Made by a program: the position numbers and the translations under genes
The notes under the pieces: model-generated
What the model was told of the DNA's origin: nothing
The model's input: the letters and a program-made list of their open reading frames with translations, nothing else
Database searches by the model: none
Shown: piece after piece, positions 58,792 to 64,000 of the stretch
Position numbering within the stretch: position 1 is the stretch's first letter
How the letters are laid out: each line of letters begins with the position of its first letter
Assembly: GCF_002863225.1 (NCBI RefSeq)
Contig: NZ_PKEK01000051.1
Coordinates: 124,001 to 188,000, forward strand
DNA length: 64,000 bases
Reading direction: 5' to 3'
Source of the DNA: Mycobacterium sp.
GTDB lineage: Bacteria; Actinomycetota; Actinomycetes; Mycobacteriales; Mycobacteriaceae

Positions 58792-59970
58792 CTAGACGGC
58801 GCCGAGCGTCCGGGTGAACCCGTCGGGCACCAGTACGTCGTCCCGATTCAGATCGTGCACCGATGCGCGCCCGAGGCCCATCAACGCCGAGTCGATCCCG
58901 CTCCGCAAGATGTCGAGTACGTTCTCGACGCCGGGCTGCCCGGCGGCGGCCAGACCCCAGAGGTAGGCGCGCCCGATCATCACGGCACGAGCACCCAGCG
59001 CCAGCGCCTTGACGACGTCGCTGCCGCGCCGGATGCCGCCGTCCAGCAAAACTTCGACCTGGTCGCCGACGGCATCGGCAACGGCCGGAAGCGCGCGAAT
59101 CGAGGCCGGCGTCCCGTCCAGGTTGTTGCCGCCGTGATTCGATACCGAGATTGCCGAAACACCGGCATCCACAGCCCTTTTCGCGTCGTCGAGCCGCATG
59201 ACGCCCTTCAGCATGAACGGGCCGCCCCACAATTCGCGCAGCCACGCGATATCCGCCCAGGTCGGCGGCGGCGTGGTCATCCACTCCCCGTAGGCAGCGA
59301 AGAACGGCGGACCGGTCTCACCACGGCCGGCCAGGTTGGGTACTCGCAGGTCCGGGGGCCGCAGCGTCTTGCCGAACCTCCACAGCCAGCCTGGGCGGGT
59401 GATCACCTCCGGCGACATCCGCAGCATGGTGCGCAGGTTCATCTGCTCCGGGATCTTCGGGCTGCCCCAGTCCCGGCCGTGGGAGAACGACCAGTCGGTG
59501 GTGACGATCAGTCCGACCGCGCCGGCCTGCCGGGCCCGTTCGACACGCTGCGCGATCACGTCGCGGCCGCCGGACCAGTAGACCTGGAAGAACAGCTTCG
59601 GATTGGCGGCGACCACGTCCTCGACCGGCTTGCTGGCGAACGACGACAATCCCATCGCCGTCCCGCGCGCCGCGGCGGCACGTGCCACCGCCACCTCACC
59701 GTCCGGGTCGACCGCCTGGACACCGGTCGGCGAAATCAACACTGGCAACGAGATCTCTTGTCCCATAACAGTTGTCGACAGATCGCGCTTCTCGAGTGCA
59801 CCGACGACATGCGGCGCGAAGCCCAGCTCGCCGAACGCCTCGACGTTGTCGGCGACGGTCAGCCCTTTTTCACTGGCAGCCACCAACGCCGAGTACGACG
59901 ATTTGGGCAGCCGCTTCTTCGCGCGCTGCTGCGCGATGGCGACGGTCTCGAACCAGACGTCACGGGCCAC
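58792..59970 (-). CDS. mftD: Mycofactocin FMN dehydrogenase MftD
   Basis: MftD oxidatively deaminates the AHDP intermediate to premycofactocin. The 392-residue product is of the FMN alpha-hydroxy acid oxidase fold: LPVLISPTGVQAVDPDGEVAVARAAAARGTAMGLSSFAS, FFQVYWSGGRD, a Lys in PFMLKGVM, the catalytic His in ISVSNHGGNNLDGTPAS, and LLDGGIRRGSDVVKALALGARAVMIGRAYLWGLAAAGQPGV. It lies 2 bases after mftC, so the two are coupled. It corresponds to Rv0694 (formerly lldD1). Confidence 0.95.
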   Translation of the reverse strand: MARDVWFETVAIAQQRAKKRLPKSSYSALVAASEKGLTVADNVEAFGELGFAPHVVGALEKRDLSTTVMGQEISLPVLISPTGVQAVDPDGEVAVARAAAARGTAMGLSSFASKPVEDVVAANPKLFFQVYWSGGRDVIAQRVERARQAGAVGLIVTTDWSFSHGRDWGSPKIPEQMNLRTMLRMSPEVITRPGWLWRFGKTLRPPDLRVPNLAGRGETGPPFFAAYGEWMTTPPPTWADIAWLRELWGGPFMLKGVMRLDDAKRAVDAGVSAISVSNHGGNNLDGTPASIRALPAVADAVGDQVEVLLDGGIRRGSDVVKALALGARAVMIGRAYLWGLAAAGQPGVENVLDILRSGIDSALMGLGRASVHDLNRDDVLVPDGFTRTLGAV

Positions 59971-59972
59971 GA

Positions 59973-61145
59973 CTAGACCGGGCTCTCGTTACACAGCCGC
60001 TGCGGCGGCATGCTCAGCTGCAGCAGCACCGGTCCGCTCTTGCGCTGACCGCGCGAGTGATCGCCGGACGGCTTCGGCTTGTCGCGGTCCTGCGCCAGCG
60101 CCGGCATGCCGTAGCCCTGGACGCACTCCGGGTCGGGGCCGTCGAGCGGCAGACCGGTGAAGAACTTGGCAGCCATGCAGCCACCACGGCAGCTGTCGTA
60201 GTGCCCGCAGCTGCCACAGGCGCCCGCCGACTGCGGCTCACGCAACTCGTTGAACAGCGGGGCGTCTTTCCAGACTTTGTCAAAACCCCCGTCCGACACC
60301 ACGTTTCCCGCGAGGAAGCGATCGTGAATGGCGAACGGGCAGGCGTAGACGTCGCCGACCGGGTCGATCAGGCACACCACCCGACCGGCGCCGCACATGT
60401 TCAGCCCGGCCAGCGCCCCGGGCTCACCCAAGCCGGACAGGTGGAAGAACGAGTCGCCGGTGAGCACCCGATCGCCCTTGGCGACCAGCCAGTCGTACAG
60501 CTGGACCTGCTGGTCGGCGGTGGGGTGCAGGTCGTCCCAGACGTCGGCTCCCCGACCCGACGGACGCAGTCGGGTGATACGCAGTGTCGCACCGTAACGG
60601 CTTGCCAGCGCGGCGAATTCGTCGAGCTGGTCGACGTTGTGGCGGGTCACCACCACGGAGATCTTGGCGTCGGAGAAACCGGCGGCGGCCAGGTTCTCCA
60701 GGGCGCGGACGGCCATCGCGAACGATCCGGCCCCACGAACGGCGTCGTTGACTTCGGCGGTCGCGCCGTCCAGCGAGATCTGGACGTCGACGTAGTCACT
60801 GGCGGCCAGCCGCTTCGCGACCTCGGGGGTGATCCGTACGCCGTTGGTGGAGAACTTCACCCCGACGTGATGGGCGGTCGCGTAGTCGACCAGCTCCCAA
60901 AAGTCGGGTCGCACAGTCGGTTCCCCGCCGCCGATGTTGACGTAGAACACCTGCATGCGTTCCAGCTCGTCGATGATGTCCTTGCACTGACTTGTGGACA
61001 ACTCGCGCGGGTCGCGCTTGCCCGACGACGACAGGCAGTGCACGCACGCCAGGTTGCACGCGTAAGTGAGCTCCCAGGTCAGGCAGATGGGCGCGTCGAG
61101 GCCGTGTTCGAACTGTTCGATCAGCCGTGGCACCGTCGAGGTCAT
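59973..61145 (-). CDS. mftC: Mycofactocin radical SAM maturase MftC
   Basis: MftC decarboxylates and cyclises the Val-Tyr C-terminus of MftA. The 390-residue product (MTSTVPRLIEQFEHGLDAPI) has the radical SAM CxxxCxxC as Cys30-Cys34-Cys37 in YACNLACVHC. A GGEPTVRPDF loop follows, and a C-terminal SPASM-type Cys set (MCGAGRVVCLIDPVGDVYACPFAI, GACGSCGHYDSCRGGCMAAKFF) for auxiliary clusters. I chose the ATG at 61145 because it overlaps the mftB stop and matches the family length; the open frame upstream is unrelated. Confidence 0.96.
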   Translation of the reverse strand: MTSTVPRLIEQFEHGLDAPICLTWELTYACNLACVHCLSSSGKRDPRELSTSQCKDIIDELERMQVFYVNIGGGEPTVRPDFWELVDYATAHHVGVKFSTNGVRITPEVAKRLAASDYVDVQISLDGATAEVNDAVRGAGSFAMAVRALENLAAAGFSDAKISVVVTRHNVDQLDEFAALASRYGATLRITRLRPSGRGADVWDDLHPTADQQVQLYDWLVAKGDRVLTGDSFFHLSGLGEPGALAGLNMCGAGRVVCLIDPVGDVYACPFAIHDRFLAGNVVSDGGFDKVWKDAPLFNELREPQSAGACGSCGHYDSCRGGCMAAKFFTGLPLDGPDPECVQGYGMPALAQDRDKPKPSGDHSRGQRKSGPVLLQLSMPPQRLCNESPV

Positions 61146-61450
61146 GGGCGCTGCTCCTGTTCCGCAGGTACCAGCATCTGCGAGCCGGCCAGCACGCCGA
61201 GCGCGTGCACGTACGGACCCTGCTGGGAATCCTCGACGCCGGCCGCACGAAGCGCGGCCCGGACGTCGGGATGATCGGCCAACGATTGCACCACCGTCAG
61301 GATGGTGCGGTTTTTGAGAAACGACAGTTTGCGAGTTCCGAAGTGATACAACAGCGCTCCGAAAGACTCCGGGCGCACGGCGACCTGCGGGTGCAGTCGC
61401 CACGGCTGATCGAGATCGAACTCGGCTCGCCCCATGGTGGGGGCACTCAC
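61142..61450 (-). CDS. mftB: Mycofactocin chaperone MftB
   Basis: MftB is the PqqD-like peptide chaperone that brings MftA to MftC. The 102-residue product from the GTG at 61450 reads MSAPTMGRAEFDLDQPWRLHPQVAVRPESFGALLYHFGTRKLSFLKN, with the typical RPExFGALLYHxxTRKLxFL pattern. It starts two bases after the mftA stop (TGAccGTG) and overlaps mftC by 4 bases. An upstream start to 61606 overlaps mftA and is not family sequence. Confidence 0.94.
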   Translation of the reverse strand: MSAPTMGRAEFDLDQPWRLHPQVAVRPESFGALLYHFGTRKLSFLKNRTILTVVQSLADHPDVRAALRAAGVEDSQQGPYVHALGVLAGSQMLVPAEQEQRP

Positions 61451-61452
61451 GG

Positions 61453-61548
61453 TCAGTAGACCCCGCACATCCCGTCGATGGACACCTCTTCGACCAGGGT
61501 TTCGGTGACGAGCTCGGTCTCGGTGTCGGTCTGCTGCTGCGGCTCCAT
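61453..61548 (-). CDS. mftA: Mycofactocin precursor peptide MftA
   Basis: This 31-residue peptide is the ribosomal precursor of mycofactocin. It has a Gln/Thr/Glu-rich leader (MEPQQQTDTETELVTETLVE) and ends in the diagnostic IDGMCGVY, whose terminal Val-Tyr becomes the redox core. The start ATG at 61548 follows GGCAACGTC. It is the first gene of the mftABCDEFG operon and is divergent from mftR. Confidence 0.95.
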   Translation of the reverse strand: MEPQQQTDTETELVTETLVEEVSIDGMCGVY

Positions 61549-61574
61549 GACGTTGCCTTTCGTTCGGGCGGTAC

Positions 61575-61615
61575 TCGACAAGTCGTGTCGATGTGGTCAG
61601 AATCACGGTCAGAAT
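61575..61615. promoter_or_regulatory. Candidate MftR operator and promoters
   Basis: The 102-base gap between divergent mftA and mftR holds an inverted repeat, TCGACA-agtcg-TGTCGA (61575-61591). It is followed by a direct repeat of GGTCAGAAT (61595-61603 and 61607-61615), 12 bases apart. Either could be bound by MftR. I know of no published MftR site to compare, so this is by position. Confidence 0.45.
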
Positions 61616-61650
61616 ATGGCATCGAGTGCCGGAATGGAAGGGTGGGGCCG

Positions 61651-62250
61651 ATGGCGCAGCAGCAGCCGCGGGTTGGCCGCCGCCGGTCCACCACTCCGCA
61701 ACACATCTCCGACGTCGCCATCAGATTGTTCGCCGACCGCGGATTCTCGGAGGTCAGCGTCGACGACGTTGCGCAGGCAGCGGGTATCGCCCGCCGGAGC
61801 GTGTTTCGGTATTACGCATCGAAGAACGCAATTCCGTGGGGCGATTTCGACACCCACCTTCAACAGTTCGGCGAACTGCTCAGCGGGGTCGATTTGCGAC
61901 TGCCACTGGACGACGCGCTGCGGGCAGCGCTGCTGTCGTTCAACACATTCGACGAATCCGAGACCGCCCGGCACCGCCAGCGGATGCGGGTGATACTGCA
62001 AACTGCCGAGCTGCAGGCGTATTCGATGACGATGTACGCCGGATGGCGGGAGGTGATCGCCGCTTTCGTCGCACACCGGACCGGCGCCAAGACCGCCGAC
62101 CTGCGACCACAGACCGTCGCCTGGATGATGCTCGGCGTTGCGCTGAGCGCCTACGAGCATTGGCTGGATGACGAATCGGTCTCGTTACCGCAAGCTTTGG
62201 GCGATGCCTTTGACGTGGTGCGCGACGGGCTGAAGGATCTAGAGGCATGA
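61651..62250 (+). CDS. mftR: Mycofactocin-system TetR regulator MftR
   Basis: MftR represses the mft operon and is released by acyl-CoA, as reported for mycobacterial MftR. The 199-residue product starts MAQQQPRVGRRRSTTPQHISDVAIRLFADRGFSEVSVDDVAQAAGIARRSVFRYYASKNAIPWGDFD. It has the DNA-binding domain in residues 15-60 and then a helical ligand domain. I chose the ATG at 61651 because the family starts just before this point; a frame from 61585 adds unrelated residues. It shares an ATGA overlap with the DUF2332 gene. Confidence 0.93.
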   Translation: MAQQQPRVGRRRSTTPQHISDVAIRLFADRGFSEVSVDDVAQAAGIARRSVFRYYASKNAIPWGDFDTHLQQFGELLSGVDLRLPLDDALRAALLSFNTFDESETARHRQRMRVILQTAELQAYSMTMYAGWREVIAAFVAHRTGAKTADLRPQTVAWMMLGVALSAYEHWLDDESVSLPQALGDAFDVVRDGLKDLEA

Positions 62251-63305
62251 GCCGACTACTGCAGACCATTCAGGTGCAGGGTCAGGTGTGCGCCGGCATG
62301 GGGTCGGCGATGTACGGCGAGCTCTTGCCCCGGGTGGCCGACGACGTCGAAGCCGACGGGGTGTTCGCCGAGATCTTCGCGGGCCACGAAAACGATTCTG
62401 GCCGCATGGCTTTGCCGCTGCGACTGCTCGGCGGGTTGCACCGGTTGGCGCTCGACGGCCGCGCTCCCGCGTTGCGTCGCTGGTATCCCAGCGCCGGCGG
62501 CGCGTGGAACGCTGAGTCGGCGTGGCCCGATATCGTGCAGGCGGCCGCCGCGCACGCCGAGTATCTGCGCGCCGCACTCGACCATCCGCCGCAGACCAAC
62601 GAGGTCGGCCGCTCGGCCGCGCTGATCGGCGGGCTGCTGATGTTGGCCGACCGCTTCGCAGCCCCGGTACGGCTTTTCGAGATCGGCTGCAGCGCCGGGC
62701 TCAATTTGCGTGCCGACCACTTTCGCTACCGCCACCCCGACGGCGCATGGGGCCCGGCTGAATCACCGGTGACCATCGACGACGCCTGGCGCGGCGAACT
62801 TCCCCCCGCGGCCGACCTGACCATCGCCGAGCGTCACGGCTACGACATTTCGCCACTGGACGCCACCGGCACCGACGGCGAATTGACGTTGTTGAGCTAT
62901 GTCTGGCCCGATCAGCAGGCCCGGCTGGACCGGCTGCGCGGCGCGATCGAGATCGCCCGCCAAGTGCCGGCGACGTTGCACCGCCGCAATGCCACCGAAG
63001 CCGTGGCCGGCTTGACGCTGTCCAACGGCACGCTCACGGTGCTGTGGCATTCGATTATGTGGCAATACCTTTCGCTGCCCGAGCAGTCGACCATCTCGAC
63101 CGAACTCGAGGCGATAGGGTCACGGGCGACCACCGAGGCCCCATTCGCCCATCTGAGGCTGGAGCCGCACCGGCGGACGCCGGACGCCGACGTCGAGTTC
63201 GTGGTGCAGGCCCGCTGCTGGCCCGGCGGAGACGATCGGCTGCTGGCCGCATGTTCGCCGCACGGGCCGCCGGTCGTCTGGGAACGACTAGCCCAGGACT
63301 TCTGA
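62247..63305 (+). CDS. DUF2332 family protein
   Basis: The 352-residue product has the DUF2332 pattern: RRWYPSAGGAWNAESAWPDI, HPPQTNEVGRSAALIGGLLMLADRFAAPVRLFEIGCSAGLNLRADHFRYRHPDG, TLLSYVWPDQQARLDRLRGAI and TVLWHSIMWQYLS. The FEIGCSAGLNL motif looks like a SAM-binding methyltransferase loop, so it may be a methyltransferase-like protein, but no activity is known. The gene overlaps mftR (ATGA), as in M. tuberculosis Rv0690c-Rv0691c, so it is probably controlled with it. Confidence 0.88.
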   Translation: MSRLLQTIQVQGQVCAGMGSAMYGELLPRVADDVEADGVFAEIFAGHENDSGRMALPLRLLGGLHRLALDGRAPALRRWYPSAGGAWNAESAWPDIVQAAAAHAEYLRAALDHPPQTNEVGRSAALIGGLLMLADRFAAPVRLFEIGCSAGLNLRADHFRYRHPDGAWGPAESPVTIDDAWRGELPPAADLTIAERHGYDISPLDATGTDGELTLLSYVWPDQQARLDRLRGAIEIARQVPATLHRRNATEAVAGLTLSNGTLTVLWHSIMWQYLSLPEQSTISTELEAIGSRATTEAPFAHLRLEPHRRTPDADVEFVVQARCWPGGDDRLLAACSPHGPPVVWERLAQDF

Positions 63306-64000
63306 AATCGGCACGGCGGCGGCGATTTTGGCCCGCGCCTTCATCACCTTGCCGGGCATCCCACCACCGACCACCCCGGCCACCGCGCCGTCCCGTTCGT
63401 AGTAGGCCAGAAACTTGCGGCCGTCGTCCTCGACGATGTGCACGGTATCGGTGGCCACCGGCTCGCCGAGGCACTGGATTTTGACGTCGTACTGATCGCT
63501 CCAGAAGTACGGGACGACGACGCTGGTCGGTGCGTCTTTGCCGAGCATGGCGGGGACCACGGACCGCGCCTGATCGGCAACGTTGCTCCAATGTTCTACG
63601 CGCACTTGATGTCCCTTGGCGTCGCGCCAGGACGCGACGTCGCCGAGGGCCCATACGTTGGGCGCACTGGTTCGGCCGGCCGCGTCGCAGATGATGCCGT
63701 TGTCGACCTCGATGCCGCTGCCTTCGAGCCAGTCGGTGGCCGGCCGCGAACCGATGCCCACCACGACCAGATCGGCGTTGAACTCGGTGCCGTCAGTCAA
63801 TTCCACGGTCTCGACGTGGTTGTCACCGCGTACGCCCGCCACCCCCACACCGGTCCGCACGTCGACACCTTCGTCACGGTGCAACCGGGCCACCAGGCCG
63901 CCGATCTGTTCACCGAGCACCGAGGCCAGCGGCGCCGGCTGCGGTTCGATCAGCACCACATCGACGCCGAGGCCGCGAAGGCTGGCGGCCACTTCGCAAC
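63288..64000 (-). CDS. FAD-dependent (ferredoxin-reductase-like) oxidoreductase, partial
   Basis: The gene runs off the right edge of the window, so the N-terminus with the first FAD motif is missing. The visible 237 codons start in CEVAASLRGLGVDVVLIEPQ, which is inside the NAD(P)-binding domain. They include VVVGIGSRPATDWLEG, NVWALGDVASWRDAKG (FAD-binding Asp) and a C-terminal domain. It resembles the ferredoxin reductase Rv0688 of M. tuberculosis by content and position. It converges on the DUF2332 gene with an 18-base overlap of coding ends. Confidence 0.87.
   Translation of the reverse strand, partial: CEVAASLRGLGVDVVLIEPQPAPLASVLGEQIGGLVARLHRDEGVDVRTGVGVAGVRGDNHVETVELTDGTEFNADLVVVGIGSRPATDWLEGSGIEVDNGIICDAAGRTSAPNVWALGDVASWRDAKGHQVRVEHWSNVADQARSVVPAMLGKDAPTSVVVPYFWSDQYDVKIQCLGEPVATDTVHIVEDDGRKFLAYYERDGAVAGVVGGGMPGKVMKARAKIAAAVPISEVLG

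Overview
The window is a mycobacterial chromosome segment. It is GC-rich, carries PE and PPE genes, and has a full mycofactocin locus and a long ribosomal-protein block. The gene order is collinear, in reverse, with Mycobacterium tuberculosis Rv0753c (mmsA) back to about Rv0688. The inserted PE/PPE pairs, a PGRS-type secreted protein and an expanded methyltransferase array point to a PE/PPE-rich non-tuberculous mycobacterium. I cannot name the species from sequence alone.

Layout. (1) 0.26-5.1 kb: two PPE-SVP genes, a small exported DUF732 protein, an LCM-type methyltransferase and an AraC regulator. (2) 5.2-8.8 kb: valine/isobutyrate catabolic operon mmsA-fadE9-mmsB behind a perfect 24-bp palindrome. 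(3) 8.8-11.8 kb: HAD-like gene, a NarL-type regulator with a soluble GAF histidine kinase, and a MarR regulator. (4) 11.8-15.8 kb, minus strand: secY-adk-mapA-sigL-rslA, with a textbook SigL promoter that starts on the mapA stop codon. (5) 16.1-22.4 kb: five paralogous LCM-type methyltransferases, interrupted by an AraC regulator and an unrelated class I methyltransferase. (6) 22.4-26.5 kb: sppA, an F420-type (LLM) oxidoreductase and a serine beta-lactamase-like hydrolase. (7) 26.5-30.9 kb, minus strand: spc-type ribosomal genes rplN to rplO. (8) 31-43 kb: an accessory block between rplN and rpsQ holding a DUF4436 membrane protein, a lone PstS, a formylglycine-generating enzyme, a lipoprotein, arylsulfatase AtsA, two PE-PPE pairs (one PE gutted by an internal deletion) and a BASS transporter. 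(9) 43.2-49 kb, minus strand: S10 ribosomal genes rpsJ to rpsQ with a leader. (10) 49.1-55 kb: a frameshifted DUF4442 gene, a PGRS-type secreted protein, a SnoaL-like protein, a type-B carboxylesterase and a TetR regulator. (11) 55-64 kb: mycofactocin genes mftA-mftG, divergent mftR, a DUF2332 gene and a truncated ferredoxin-reductase-type gene.

How parts work together. The FGE at 33.5 kb should mature the CxPxR cysteine of AtsA. The mft genes make, glycosylate and recycle the redox peptide mycofactocin. RslA restrains SigL, which drives its own operon.

The most unusual feature is a perfect 53-bp tandem duplication between rpsN and rpsH. It creates two identical 18-codon upstream ORFs chained by ATGA overlaps to each other and to the rpsH start. 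Other points worth checking are the internally deleted PE that keeps its coupling to PPE, operator-like repeats beside several regulators, and a motif shared by the two methyltransferase sub-arrays.
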